A stretch of 64,000 bases of DNA from Chryseobacterium oranimense (GCF_900129755.1 NZ_FQWT01000004.1:358229-422228), one strand, 5' to 3'; positions 52,968 to 62,672 are shown, numbered from the stretch's first letter. Made by a program: numbers and translations. Notes: a model not told the origin generated them from the letters alone.

Positions 52968-53389
52968 CTGCTTTAATATCTGAAGGAAGCTTTGTAGATG
53001 TTCAGAAAATAAAAAAGAAATTCCGGAATTATATAAAACCAGTCATGAGTAAAAAAGATCAATACGGCCTTGAATTTTTGAAAGTAACAGCAGGCGGTGA
53101 TATCGGTTACAATTGTATCCGGAAAGACGGAATTGTGGATGGGAATAATCTGCTTCAGTTTTTGAATTATTTAAATACGTCTGGTACAGAGCTGATTATC
53201 AAAGAAATAAACCATTATCTGAACGACGCTGAAAATCCGGATTATACTCCTTATGACTCAATGGTATTGGAGCACATTGATCTGAAAATTGAATATCCCC
53301 ATCTTGTTATCGACGGGCAGCCTAATGTTTTTCCATTGGCAGACATCAGGGATTTATTACAGGAGTGGTTATTGTTTCTGCAATCTTAA
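52943..53389 (+). CDS. Hypothetical protein overlapping the LytTR gene
   Basis: A 148-aa soluble protein with no motif I recognise. It has a basic N-terminal region (QKIKKKFRNYIKPVMSKKD) and an acidic, mixed alpha/beta remainder (EFLKVTAGGDIGYNCIRKDGIVDGNNLLQFLNYLNTSGTELIIKEINHYL). The start at 52943 overlaps the regulator gene by 25 nt; an internal Met at 53045 is an alternative. The overlap suggests co-expression with the two-component system. Confidence 0.6.
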   Translation: MLKLAQKLTALISEGSFVDVQKIKKKFRNYIKPVMSKKDQYGLEFLKVTAGGDIGYNCIRKDGIVDGNNLLQFLNYLNTSGTELIIKEINHYLNDAENPDYTPYDSMVLEHIDLKIEYPHLVIDGQPNVFPLADIRDLLQEWLLFLQS

Positions 53390-53617
53390 GCCATTTTCAA
53401 AATAACTCCACTGATACTGTATCATTTAAGTAGTAGATTAAAGCTTTTTTTGAATATAATAAAATTTTAGTATTATTTTTTTTAAAAATTGATTTATAAG
53501 TATATACGTGTGGTATGTAGACGTAAAATGATTAAAAAAATAAATGTTTTTCGGAATTTTGTAAGTATTTTTGGCGGGACTTAAATAAAAATCAACCCAC
53601 AAGTACTGATTCATCCT

Positions 53618-55093
53618 ATGATTTTAATTGTTGATGACAACCAAAGCAATCTTTACTCTCTAAAGAAACTGCTGGAATCCAAAGATTTTCAAGTAGATAC
53701 AGCCAATTCAGGAGAAGAGGCATTAGGAAAAGCAATAAAAAATAACTATGCACTGATTATTCTGGACGTGCAGATGCCGGGGATGGACGGATTCGAAGTA
53801 GCGGAAACACTGGCCGACTACAGCAAGACCAAAGAAGTTCCCATTATATTTTTATCCGCAGTAAATACCGAAAAAAAATTCATAACCCGCGGATATGCCT
53901 CAGGTGGGAAAGACTATGTCACCAAACCCGTAGATCCTGAAATTTTATTGCTTAAAGTTAAAACCTTTTACAGTCTTCAGGAGCAGAATCTTGCCATGAA
54001 AAAGACCCAGCAGAGCCTGGAACTGGAAGTCAAAGGAAGAAGAGAATCCCAGGTGACCATGAAGTCCCGCATTGACCATCTGCAGCTGATGCTTGAGTCA
54101 TTGCCGCAGATAGCTTTTACCCTTAACGAAGACGGAAATATAGAATTTGTCAACCATAAATGGTATCAGTATTCAAATAGTGAAGTAGATTTTCCAGAAG
54201 TGCATCCTGATGACCATGATATCAGGGAAGAATTCGAACGCAGCAGAAAAAGGAATAAAGCCCTCGAACTTGAAGTACGGATAAAAAAAGTAGATTCAGG
54301 CGACTACAGGTATCATCTTTTGCGGGTAACCCCTGTAAATGATGGAAACGTCATTAAAAACTGGATAGGTACATTTACAGATATTGATGATCAGAAAAAG
54401 ATTGAAAAAGAAAAAGATGAATTCCTGAGCATTGCCAGCCATGAGCTGAAAACACCTTTAACAAGTATTAAAGCCTACGTTCAGCTGCTGGACCGTAAAT
54501 TAAAACTGGACAAACAGAGCGCCGAAGCCGGCTTCATGGACAAAGTTCAGGACCAGATTGAAAAACTGAATACCCTGATTACCGACCTGCTTGATGTTTC
54601 CAAAATAGAAAACGGAAAACTTAAAATCAACAGAAAACCAACCAGTCTGGAAAACGTGATCAGCAACGCCGTTGAAACCATTATTCAGACCCATGACGAA
54701 AATAAAGTCAAGATAAAAAGACACGGCATAAAACCGGAAATCCTGATTCCTTTCGATGAAATACGTATAGAGCAGGTTCTGATTAATTTCCTTACCAATG
54801 CCATCAAATACTCTCCCCAAAATAACCAGATCATCGTTACCACTTTTGTAGACGAAGAAAAAGAAGAAGTAAAAGTGAGTGTTACAGATTTCGGAATCGG
54901 AATCCCGGATTTTAAACAGGATGCTGTTTTCCGTAAATTTTACAGGGTAGAAGAATCTTCCCTGCAGTTCCAGGGAATGGGAATCGGGCTGTTTATCTGT
55001 TCAGAGATCATCAAGCAGCACCACGGAACCATTGGAGTGTCCAGTAAAGTAGAAGAAGGATCAACCTTCTATTTCACCTTACCTTTAAACTAA
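53618..55093 (+). CDS. Receiver-PAS-histidine kinase
   Basis: A 491-aa soluble protein. The receiver (1-120) has Asp50 in LIILDVQMPGMDGFE and Lys in DYVTKPVDPE. A coiled linker and a PAS domain (about 150-260, LESLPQIAFTLNEDGNIEFVNHKWYQYS) follow. HisKA carries His275 in FLSIASHELKTPLTSIKAYVQLL, and HATPase_c is at about 375-490 (NFLTNAIKYSP, DFGIGIPDF, GMGIGLFICSEII). A receiver at the N-terminus of a kinase lets it be set by another kinase, here probably the neighbouring 1200-aa protein. It ends 5 bp before the next gene. Confidence 0.92.
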   Translation: MILIVDDNQSNLYSLKKLLESKDFQVDTANSGEEALGKAIKNNYALIILDVQMPGMDGFEVAETLADYSKTKEVPIIFLSAVNTEKKFITRGYASGGKDYVTKPVDPEILLLKVKTFYSLQEQNLAMKKTQQSLELEVKGRRESQVTMKSRIDHLQLMLESLPQIAFTLNEDGNIEFVNHKWYQYSNSEVDFPEVHPDDHDIREEFERSRKRNKALELEVRIKKVDSGDYRYHLLRVTPVNDGNVIKNWIGTFTDIDDQKKIEKEKDEFLSIASHELKTPLTSIKAYVQLLDRKLKLDKQSAEAGFMDKVQDQIEKLNTLITDLLDVSKIENGKLKINRKPTSLENVISNAVETIIQTHDENKVKIKRHGIKPEILIPFDEIRIEQVLINFLTNAIKYSPQNNQIIVTTFVDEEKEEVKVSVTDFGIGIPDFKQDAVFRKFYRVEESSLQFQGMGIGLFICSEIIKQHHGTIGVSSKVEEGSTFYFTLPLN

Positions 55094-55098
55094 TTCTC

Positions 55099-58000
55099 AT
55101 GCCGAAAAAAATAATCAGAAATCTTCAGTTTGGAGTCGGGTTATCTTTATTGATCCTGATTGCAAGTTCAGTAGCTTCCTATCTGAGCATACAAAAGCAG
55201 ATGGACCATCGGGAAAGCCTCTCCAAAAGCCGCAGATCCATTACAGCAGTAAAAGATGTTCTCGTGGCCTTACTGGATGCCGAAACAGGAAACAGGGGCT
55301 ACCAGCTTACAGGAAGAGAAAGCTTTTTAGAACCTTATAACCGCAGTCTGAATGAATATGGTAAAGCCATAGAACGTGCAAAGGCGCTGGATATCTCAGA
55401 TAAAAACCAGCAGGAACGTTTACATGCTTTGGAAGAAAATGTTAAAAATAACGTTGATAATTTAAAGCACTTTGTTCAGGACAGGAAAAACGGCATTGTA
55501 ATGACCCAGCAGCAGATCTTACAAAGCAAAAGCTACATGGACAAATGCCGCCAGATCGTCCGCGACTTTGTACAGTATGAAGAAAGGCAGCTTGAAATTA
55601 AAAACAAAGAACTCAACCGTTCATCCAGTACAACCGTTTTATTTATTATTGTTTCGGCAATAGCAGCGGTAGTGGTTACCATATTCTTTTATGTAAAACT
55701 GAGGGCAGATCTTCTCCGAAGAGAAAAACTGGAAAACGAATTAAGAGCAAAAGATCTTGAAATAAAAAGACGCGTAAGTGCTATCCGTCAGATCGCAAAC
55801 AGGGTGGCCAATGGAGATTACAGCCAGAAAGCAGTAGATCATTCGCAGGATGACCTCGGAGACCTGGTAGATTCTCTGAATCATATGACCGATTCACTGA
55901 AAAAATCCTTCGATAAAATTAATAAAAGCGACTGGCGCCAGAAAGGGCTTGCATTGCTCAATGAATCTCTGGTAGGAAACAAATCTGTGAAGGAAGTGTC
56001 CGACAAATCTTTAAACCAGCTGATAAGTTATTCGAAATGCATCAATGGGGCCTTGTACCTCTTTGATGATGGAATCCTTAAGCTGAATGCCGCCTTCGGC
56101 CTGGAAAGTACAATGAAAAAGACATTCGAACCGGGAGAAGGAATGGTAGGCCAGGCTTTTACCAACGAAAAGACACAGGCTTATAACAACCTGAATGAAG
56201 AAGATTTTGCCGTAAGTTTTGCAAGCAGTAAAATAAAAATGAACGCCATACTTCTGCTTCCGGTTCATGCAGACGGGCACTGTATCGGTATTATTGAATT
56301 AGGATCCGCTTCCGGTTTCGATGAAGACAGGATCAGTTATTTCGACGAATGCAGCAGGAACATAGGAATTGCTTTAAATGCAGCCAAAGGCCGTGAAAAA
56401 GAACAGCAGCTTCTGGAAGAAACACAGGCCCAGTCAGAAGAGCTTCAGGTACAGCATTCCGAACTGGAAAATCTGAACACAGAACTGGAAGCCCAGACCC
56501 AAAAACTGCAGGCATCCGAAGAAGAACTGAAAGTACAGCAGGAAGAGCTGATGCAGGCTAATGCCGAACTGGAGGAACGTTCAAGAATGCTGGAAGAAAA
56601 AAATCACCTTATTGCAGAAAGAAACAGCGAGATCCAGAAAAAAGTGGAAGAGCTGGCACTCAGCACAAAATACAAATCTGAATTCCTAGCCAACATGTCC
56701 CACGAGCTGAGAACGCCGCTGAATTCCATTCTTCTTCTTTCAAGGCTGATGGTTGAAAATCCGGATGAAAACCTTAATGAAGACCAGATAGAATCTGCAA
56801 AAGTCATTCAAAGCTCAGGAAGCAGCCTCCTTACCCTTATTGATGAGATCCTGGACCTTGCCAAAATAGAATCAGGTAAAATGTCCCTTGAATATCAGGA
56901 TGTCCTGATTCATGATGTGGTGACAGATCTGAAAAGTCTCTTTAACCCGGTAATCCAGGAAAAGAAGATAAAATTTGAAGTTCAGATAGACAGCGATGTT
57001 GAAAAAACAATTGAAACCGACAGGCTTAGAATAGATCAGGTACTGCGTAATCTTTTGTCCAATGCTTTAAAATTTACAGCAGAAGGAAGCATTCATCTGA
57101 ACATCACAAAAGACCCTAAAAAGAAAAATTTCATCATTTTCAGCGTTAAAGATACAGGAATAGGCATTCCGGAGGAAAAACAGGCCATTATTTTTGAAGC
57201 ATTCCAGCAGGCGGACGGCTCCACACGCCGCAAATTCGGAGGAACCGGGCTGGGATTGTCCATAAGCCGTGAAATTGCAAGACTGCTTGGTGGAGAATTA
57301 ACCCTGAAAAGTAAAGTGAATGAAGGAAGCGAATTCAGCCTGATCATTCCTGTAAATGCCGTTTCTGAAACTGTACAGCCTGAAACTGACCAGCATCTTG
57401 TGGAGATCATCCGGGAAGATGTAGAAGAAATTCAGAACATTCTGGATAATACTGAGGCCGAACCAGCTATACCCGCTGAAATATTACCCATTCCCGAAGC
57501 TATAGAAGATGACCGTGACGGCATTACCGTAGAGGATAAAGTGATTTTAATTGTTGAAGATGATATCCATTTTGCAAAAGCACTCCTCAAATATGCCCGT
57601 ATGAACCAGTACAAAGGAGTAGTGGTTGTAAGAGGAGATCATGCATTATCCGCGGCAGTTCAGTACCATCCGCAGGCTATTTTGCTGGATGTTCAGCTCC
57701 CTGTGAAAGATGGCTGGCAGGTAATGGACGAGCTAAAATCCAATCCCGCCACCAGACCGATTCCGGTACATATGATGTCCGTACTGCAGCTTGAAAGAGA
57801 AAGCCTGATGAAAGGAGCTATTGACTTCATCAACAAGCCGATGGCCCTGGATAAAATGACTGATGTTTTCAGAAAAATTGAAGAAGCACTTCAGAGATCT
57901 CCTCAAAAGGTCTTAATTGTAGAACACAATGCTAAACATGCCAGTGCACTTGCTTACTACCTGAGTAATTTCAATATTTCATTATCAGTGGAAAATAATG

Positions 58001-58701
58001 TTGAAGACAGCGTTAAAGCCCTCACCTCCAATGTGGATTGTGTTATCCTGGAAGCCTCAAAAGGGAATGAATACCAGGTTATTGAATCCATTAAAAGCTA
58101 TGAAGGATTAGAAAATCTGCCTATCATTATTTTTACAGAGCACAGTTTATCCAAATCAGAAGAACTAAAGATCAAGCAGTATGCAGATTCCATCGTCGTA
58201 AAAACAGCCCATTCTTACGAAAGGATTTTAGATGAAGTAGGATTATTCTTACATTTGGTGGAAGAAAAAAACAACTCCGTTGAAACGGCAAGGAATAAAG
58301 TTTTAGGATCTCTGACTGAAGTACTGAGCGGTAAGAAAATACTGATCACCGATGATGACGTACGGAATATCTTTTCTCTGACCAAAGCCCTTGAAAAATA
58401 CAAAGTGGAGGTTGTGGTTGCCATGGATGGGAAACATGCCCTGCAGCAAATAGGGGAGCACAAAGATATAGATGTTATTTTAATGGATATGATGATGCCT
58501 GAAATGGATGGCTATGAAACCATCAGGGAAATCAGGAAAATGCCTGCTTTCAAAAAGCTTCCCATCATTGCCATTACAGCAAAATCGATGATCGGGGACC
58601 GTGAAAAATGTATCGAGGCAGGTGCTTCAGACTATATTTCGAAGCCTGTGGATATTGATCAGTTATTGTCTTTACTGCGTGTATGGTTATATGAAAGTTA
58701 A
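55099..58701 (+). CDS. Hybrid sensor kinase: CHASE3-HAMP-GAF-HisKA-HATPase-REC-REC-REC
   Basis: A 1200-aa membrane protein. In order: TM1 (~12-29); CHASE3 (~35-175, LDAETGNRGYQLTGRESFLEPYNRSL); TM2 (~177-197); HAMP (~200-265); GAF (~290-430); coiled coil (~435-520); HisKA with His535 in FLANMSHELRTPLNSILLLSRLM; HATPase (~640-755, DTGIGIPEEKQAIIFEAFQQ, GGTGLGLSISREI). Receiver 1 (~815-930) has Asp864. Receiver 2 (~935-1050) has Glu985 where Asp is expected and lacks the acidic pair. Receiver 3 (~1075-1200) is intact (Asp1130). It acts in a phosphorelay with the adjacent receiver proteins. Confidence 0.92.
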   Translation: MPKKIIRNLQFGVGLSLLILIASSVASYLSIQKQMDHRESLSKSRRSITAVKDVLVALLDAETGNRGYQLTGRESFLEPYNRSLNEYGKAIERAKALDISDKNQQERLHALEENVKNNVDNLKHFVQDRKNGIVMTQQQILQSKSYMDKCRQIVRDFVQYEERQLEIKNKELNRSSSTTVLFIIVSAIAAVVVTIFFYVKLRADLLRREKLENELRAKDLEIKRRVSAIRQIANRVANGDYSQKAVDHSQDDLGDLVDSLNHMTDSLKKSFDKINKSDWRQKGLALLNESLVGNKSVKEVSDKSLNQLISYSKCINGALYLFDDGILKLNAAFGLESTMKKTFEPGEGMVGQAFTNEKTQAYNNLNEEDFAVSFASSKIKMNAILLLPVHADGHCIGIIELGSASGFDEDRISYFDECSRNIGIALNAAKGREKEQQLLEETQAQSEELQVQHSELENLNTELEAQTQKLQASEEELKVQQEELMQANAELEERSRMLEEKNHLIAERNSEIQKKVEELALSTKYKSEFLANMSHELRTPLNSILLLSRLMVENPDENLNEDQIESAKVIQSSGSSLLTLIDEILDLAKIESGKMSLEYQDVLIHDVVTDLKSLFNPVIQEKKIKFEVQIDSDVEKTIETDRLRIDQVLRNLLSNALKFTAEGSIHLNITKDPKKKNFIIFSVKDTGIGIPEEKQAIIFEAFQQADGSTRRKFGGTGLGLSISREIARLLGGELTLKSKVNEGSEFSLIIPVNAVSETVQPETDQHLVEIIREDVEEIQNILDNTEAEPAIPAEILPIPEAIEDDRDGITVEDKVILIVEDDIHFAKALLKYARMNQYKGVVVVRGDHALSAAVQYHPQAILLDVQLPVKDGWQVMDELKSNPATRPIPVHMMSVLQLERESLMKGAIDFINKPMALDKMTDVFRKIEEALQRSPQKVLIVEHNAKHASALAYYLSNFNISLSVENNVEDSVKALTSNVDCVILEASKGNEYQVIESIKSYEGLENLPIIIFTEHSLSKSEELKIKQYADSIVVKTAHSYERILDEVGLFLHLVEEKNNSVETARNKVLGSLTEVLSGKKILITDDDVRNIFSLTKALEKYKVEVVVAMDGKHALQQIGEHKDIDVILMDMMMPEMDGYETIREIRKMPAFKKLPIIAITAKSMIGDREKCIEAGASDYISKPVDIDQLLSLLRVWLYES

Positions 58702-59067
58702 ATGATGAATAAGAAAATTTTAATTGTGGACGATGATCCACGGAACATATTTGCACTTAAGCTGACCCTGAAATCCCGCGGATATCAGATAGAAAGCTGT
58801 ACCAGCGCTCAGGTAGCCATTCAGATGTTAAAAGAAAATGAAATAGACGTGGTTCTTATGGATATGATGATGCCTGAAATGGATGGGTATGAAGCCATAA
58901 AAACGATAAGAAATACTCCGTCTATCAGCCAGATTCCTGTGATCTCTGTCACGGCGCAGGCCATGCCGGAAGACCGCCAGAAATGTCTCGATGCGGGAGC
59001 ACAGGATTATGTGTCTAAACCGATTGACGTAGACCAGCTGATCACCGCCATAGAAAAACTTTCATAA
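58702..59067 (+). CDS. Single-domain response regulator
   Basis: A 121-aa CheY-like receiver, starting at ATG 58702 or 58705. The acidic pair is in IVDDDPRNIFAL, phosphoacceptor Asp54 in VVLMDMMMPEMDGYEAI, and Lys in DYVSKPIDVDQL. It is very similar to receiver 3 of the preceding kinase, including a stretch of nearly 30 identical bases around the phosphorylation site, so it probably arose by tandem duplication. It has no output domain and abuts both neighbours (0-1 nt). Confidence 0.93.
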   Translation: MMNKKILIVDDDPRNIFALKLTLKSRGYQIESCTSAQVAIQMLKENEIDVVLMDMMMPEMDGYEAIKTIRNTPSISQIPVISVTAQAMPEDRQKCLDAGAQDYVSKPIDVDQLITAIEKLS

Positions 59068-59897
59068 TGCTGGAGCCGAGTATTGTAAAAGATGAAGAAG
59101 TAGAATACCTGATAAAAGATGTTTATGAGATGTACGGCTATGATTTCTCAGAATACAGCCGGGCCTCTTTTAAGCGCCGGGTAAACCGCATCTGCCTGAT
59201 CGACAGGTTTACCAGCTTTGCAGAACTCCGGTATACCATCCTCAACGATCCGGACTACCTGAAACGTTTCGTGGAAGAAATAACGGTGAATGTCACGGAA
59301 ATGTTCCGCGATCCGCATTTTTTCAAAGCGCTCAGGGAGAAAATTTTGCCGCAGCTGGGAACCTATCCGCTTATAAGGATCTGGGTGGCAGGCTGCTCTA
59401 CCGGAGAAGAAGCATACTCAATGGCCATATTGCTTAAAGAAACCAATCTGTACCACAAATCACTGATATATGGCACAGACCTGAATCCGTCTGTTCTGGA
59501 AACTGCACGCTCAGGAGTTTTTCCATTGCATCAGATGAAAACTTACTCTGAAAACTATATTTTATCAGGGGGTAAAAAGGACTTCTCCGATTATTATACG
59601 GCCAATTATGACAGTGTAAGATTTGATAAGAGCCTGCAGGAAAAACTCATCCTGTCTACCCATAATCTGGTTTCGGACAGTTCTTTTAACAGTTTTCAGC
59701 TGATTATCTGCAGAAATGTGCTGATCTATTTTGACAGAGGATTACAGGAACGGGTCTTTAAACTTTTTGATAACAGCCTTGAAAATTTAGGTTACCTCGC
59801 ACTCGGCGCAAAAGAAACCCTCAGGTTTTCCAGGCTGGACAGGAATTATCATCAGGTAGACGACCAGAGAATCTGGAAGAAAGCAGAACATATGTAA
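59067..59897 (+). CDS. cheR: CheR-type protein-glutamate methyltransferase
   Basis: A 276-aa SAM-dependent methyltransferase. The N-terminal helical domain (residues 1-70) includes EYSRASFKRRVNRI. The catalytic domain has IRIWVAGCSTGEEAYSMAILL (SAM site), IYGTDLNPSVLETARSGVF and FQLIICRNVLIYFD. In flagellate bacteria it methylates chemoreceptors; no receptor is present here, so its target is unknown. It overlaps the receiver gene by 1 nt. Confidence 0.93.
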   Translation: MLEPSIVKDEEVEYLIKDVYEMYGYDFSEYSRASFKRRVNRICLIDRFTSFAELRYTILNDPDYLKRFVEEITVNVTEMFRDPHFFKALREKILPQLGTYPLIRIWVAGCSTGEEAYSMAILLKETNLYHKSLIYGTDLNPSVLETARSGVFPLHQMKTYSENYILSGGKKDFSDYYTANYDSVRFDKSLQEKLILSTHNLVSDSSFNSFQLIICRNVLIYFDRGLQERVFKLFDNSLENLGYLALGAKETLRFSRLDRNYHQVDDQRIWKKAEHM

Positions 59898-59908
59898 TAC
59901 GTTTGATC

Positions 59909-60481
59909 ATGGAAACAGCCAATACAAAGACAGAATTAATTGTGATAGGAGGATCTGCGGGAAGCCTTCAGGTTATTCTTGAAATGCTTAAAAAACTAAA
60001 GACCGATCTGGCTTTTCCTATTGTTCTTATCCTGCACCGTAAGGCTTATTCCACCAATATTTTGCAGACATTGCTGCAGCAGTTTATTTCCATCGAGGTG
60101 GTTGAAATTGATGATAAAACAGAAATTGAGAACAATAAAGTATATGTGGTTCCCGCAGATTATCACCTGTTGTTCGAAAACAAAAATATGATGTCGCTGG
60201 ATTTTTCAAAGAAAATGAACTATTCGCGTCCTTCCATTGATGTCACCTTTAAATCCGCCGCAGAAATCTATGGTGAAAATGTGGTGGGAGTTCTCCTTTC
60301 AGGGGCCAATGCCGATGGAGTGGAAGGTTTGGGATTTATCAAGAAAAATAAAGGAAAAGTCTGGATCCAGGAACCCGAGACTGCGGAAGTGGATTATATG
60401 CCCAGACATGCCCTGCAGGAAGTAGACTATGACTTAATTATTAAGCCGGATAATCTGGCCGACTATATCAATCAGCTATAA
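59909..60481 (+). CDS. cheB: CheB-type methylesterase domain protein
   Basis: A 190-aa stand-alone CheB catalytic domain, without the usual N-terminal receiver. The triad is visible: Ser16 (VIGGSAGSLQVI), His43 (LILHRKAY) and Asp135 (LLSGANADGVEGL). ATG 59909 is preferred to the in-frame TTG 59903. It is the functional opposite of CheR, 11 bp upstream. Without its receiver it may be controlled by the separate receiver proteins nearby. Confidence 0.93.
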   Translation: METANTKTELIVIGGSAGSLQVILEMLKKLKTDLAFPIVLILHRKAYSTNILQTLLQQFISIEVVEIDDKTEIENNKVYVVPADYHLLFENKNMMSLDFSKKMNYSRPSIDVTFKSAAEIYGENVVGVLLSGANADGVEGLGFIKKNKGKVWIQEPETAEVDYMPRHALQEVDYDLIIKPDNLADYINQL

Positions 60482-60517
60482 AAAAGTATAAAACATTAAG
60501 ATTTAAATAGAAAGAAT

Positions 60518-60883
60518 ATGAGTACAAAGAAGATTTTGATTTTTGATGATGATACAACAATTTTAGAGGTTATTACCATCATTTTTGAAGAGAATGGGTA
60601 TCAGGTCGAAATTTCAGAAACATCTCATGATATTTTGGAAAAAGTTTCCAAATTTCAGCCCGATGTTATTCTTATGGATAACTGGATTCCAAAAATAGGA
60701 GGTGTGCAGGCGACTCAGCTTTTGAAAAGCCATGAAGAATTCCGTTCGATTCCCGTTATTTATGTAACGGCCAATAATGATATTGTCAGGCTGGCAGAAG
60801 AAGCGCAGGCGGATGACTACGTGGCAAAGCCGTTTAATCTGGATGATCTGGAGGAAAAGGTTGCTAAATATTTACAGAAATAA
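60518..60883 (+). CDS. Single-domain response regulator
   Basis: A 121-aa CheY-like receiver: DDD acidic cluster at residues 10-12, phosphoacceptor Asp54 in VILMDNWIPKIGG, Thr in YVTANN, Lys in DYVAKPFNLDDLEEKV. Sequence around Asp54 differs from the other receivers here (NWIPKIGG instead of MMMPEMDG). It closes the signalling cluster, 36 bp after cheB, and is followed by a terminator. Confidence 0.92.
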   Translation: MSTKKILIFDDDTTILEVITIIFEENGYQVEISETSHDILEKVSKFQPDVILMDNWIPKIGGVQATQLLKSHEEFRSIPVIYVTANNDIVRLAEEAQADDYVAKPFNLDDLEEKVAKYLQK

Positions 60884-60916
60884 ACAGGCCGGATAATTGG
60901 CGGCCATATGAATTAT

Positions 60917-60946
60917 AAATCCTTACATCAACTGTAGGGATTTTTT
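60917..60946 (+). terminator. Intrinsic terminator after the signalling cluster
   Basis: AAATCCTTACA (60917-60927), 5-nt loop, TGTAGGGATTT (60933-60943) with one G-U pair, followed by a T-run. Confidence 0.8.
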
Positions 60947-60950
60947 ATGC

Positions 60951-61253
60951 TTAAACAATTCTTCGGAAGGACTGCTGCTTTATTCCTTCAAAATACCTGA
61001 TCCTTTCACGGATAAAATCAACGGTACACTTCCCGTTATTGATTTCGGAAATCAGTGCGGATAAAAATAATTTCAATTCAGGAAAAACCAGTATTTTATT
61101 TGTAAACGTAGCCGCTATAATCGTTTTTTTCGATACAATATTCTGTGTAAAGGTATATTCATCTTCCAGGTCAATATTTAGATCAAATTCATTGGCTATG
61201 CTGAGAGATAAATACCGGTGTATCAGGTTTATATTTTGTAACATATTTTCCAT
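60951..61253 (-). CDS. Hypothetical protein, 100 aa
   Basis: A soluble, mostly helical protein (MENMLQNINLIHRYLSLSIANEFDLNIDLEDEYTFTQNIV...). No known motif is visible. It stands alone on the minus strand, convergent with the signalling cluster, and its start is in a region of ~135 bp before the peroxidase promoter. The complete frame and reasonable composition support a real gene, but only moderately. Confidence 0.5.
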   Translation of the reverse strand: MENMLQNINLIHRYLSLSIANEFDLNIDLEDEYTFTQNIVSKKTIIAATFTNKILVFPELKLFLSALISEINNGKCTVDFIRERIRYFEGIKQQSFRRIV

Positions 61254-61428
61254 CTTGGTGTATTTACTTAATATACAATAATATTTATGCCAGAAACTGC
61301 TTTTTAGATTTTTTTAACTGATATTCAGAGGAAAAGAAAGACAATTCTGACTCCAAAGCCCAATCTTCCCAATCAATTTTAAAAACTATTTGGCAGATTT
61401 CTTTATTTTTGCCCAAAAGCTGCTACCC

Positions 61429-62595
61429 ATGAAAAATGTCCTGAGCTGGATATTAATTGTATTTCTTACCGTTTCTCTTTTGAACAACTGCTTCAGTAAC
61501 AGTGTCCGGAAAGAAACGAAAGAGAGAATCTCATTTCTTGCCAGATTGAGGGAATTATATTCTTCCGGGGATTCTTCCAAATGGCCAAAACCGGTTCTGG
61601 ACCCCGAAGCCCGACCTTATTTCTCTGACATAGGTCATCTGCCGGACATTCAGTTTCCAAAAGATAATCCTTATTCAGAAGACAAAGCATTACTGGGAAA
61701 GACCCTTTTCTACGATCCCCGGCTTTCCAAATCCGATCAGATTGCATGTGCTTCCTGCCATGATCCTGAACTCGGCTGGTGCGATAACCGGACTTTTTCT
61801 TTCGGGCACAACAGGCAGCTGGGCACCAGAAACGCGATGAGCATCCTGAATGTAGCCTATGCACGCACCTTGTTCTGGGATGGCCGCGCTGCATCCCTTG
61901 AAGAGCAATCGGAAATGCCGATCCGGGACGAGAGGGAAATGAACGGGCATATTGATCTTGCAGCCGGGAAAATTGCGAAGATCAAAGGATATGAACTTCT
62001 ATTTGAAAGAGCTTTTGGAGATAAAACCGTTTCAAAGGACCGCATTGCCAAAGCTATAGCTGCTTTTGAAAGAACAGTCAGAAGCGGAACTTCCAGATTT
62101 GATCAGTTTATCGACGGGAATGCCGCAGTTTTTTCTGATGATGAGCTGATGGGGCTTCATCTTTTCCGTACCAAAGCGCAATGCATGAACTGCCACAGTT
62201 CCGGTTATTTTTCCAATAACCAGTTTGAAAATGTAGGAACCTCTCTTTTGGGATCAAAAGAAGAAGATCCGGGCCGGTATCTGGTGACCAAAAATCCGGC
62301 AGATGCCGGGAAATTCCGTGTACCGGGATTGCGTGAAGTAACAAGAACAGGCCCTTGGATGCATAACGGATCTATGAAAACCCTTACGGAAGTAATCCGG
62401 TTTTACAGCAGAGGAAATCCTGAGCATTCCCAAAAACGGACAACAATTCACGAGGGAATAACACTGACTTCTGAAAAATCTGGTTTTGTAAGGCTGCTGG
62501 AACTTACTGATGAAGAAATTGCACAGCTGGAAGCATTTCTGCATACTCTTTCTTCAAAACCGGAAACAGTAATACCGCCTGCACTGCCCCAATAA
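61429..62595 (+). CDS. Di-heme cytochrome c peroxidase (CCP/MauG family)
   Basis: The ATG at 61429 (MKNVLSWILIVFLTVSLLNNC) gives a signal sequence; a Cys at the end of it may make this a lipoprotein. The 388-aa protein has two CxxCH heme sites, IACASCHDPELGWCDNRTFSFG and AQCMNCHSSGYFSNNQFENVG, and a KFRVPGLREVTRTGPWMHNGSMKTLTEVIRFY segment typical of the family. It reduces H2O2 in the periplasm, or oxidises another substrate if MauG-like. TATTTTTG at 61404-61411 could be its -7 box. Confidence 0.93.
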   Translation: MKNVLSWILIVFLTVSLLNNCFSNSVRKETKERISFLARLRELYSSGDSSKWPKPVLDPEARPYFSDIGHLPDIQFPKDNPYSEDKALLGKTLFYDPRLSKSDQIACASCHDPELGWCDNRTFSFGHNRQLGTRNAMSILNVAYARTLFWDGRAASLEEQSEMPIRDEREMNGHIDLAAGKIAKIKGYELLFERAFGDKTVSKDRIAKAIAAFERTVRSGTSRFDQFIDGNAAVFSDDELMGLHLFRTKAQCMNCHSSGYFSNNQFENVGTSLLGSKEEDPGRYLVTKNPADAGKFRVPGLREVTRTGPWMHNGSMKTLTEVIRFYSRGNPEHSQKRTTIHEGITLTSEKSGFVRLLELTDEEIAQLEAFLHTLSSKPETVIPPALPQ

Positions 62596-62672
62596 TCATA
62601 AAAGAACATTTAACCGGAATGTAAAGCTTTTTTGCTACATTTATATTCATCAATCAGCAATACACATGACTT

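Noticed and set aside
61493..61894. 133-codon minus-strand ORF within the cytochrome c peroxidase gene
   Set aside because: It is a shadow of the real gene, whose two CxxCH motifs and signal peptide are clear.
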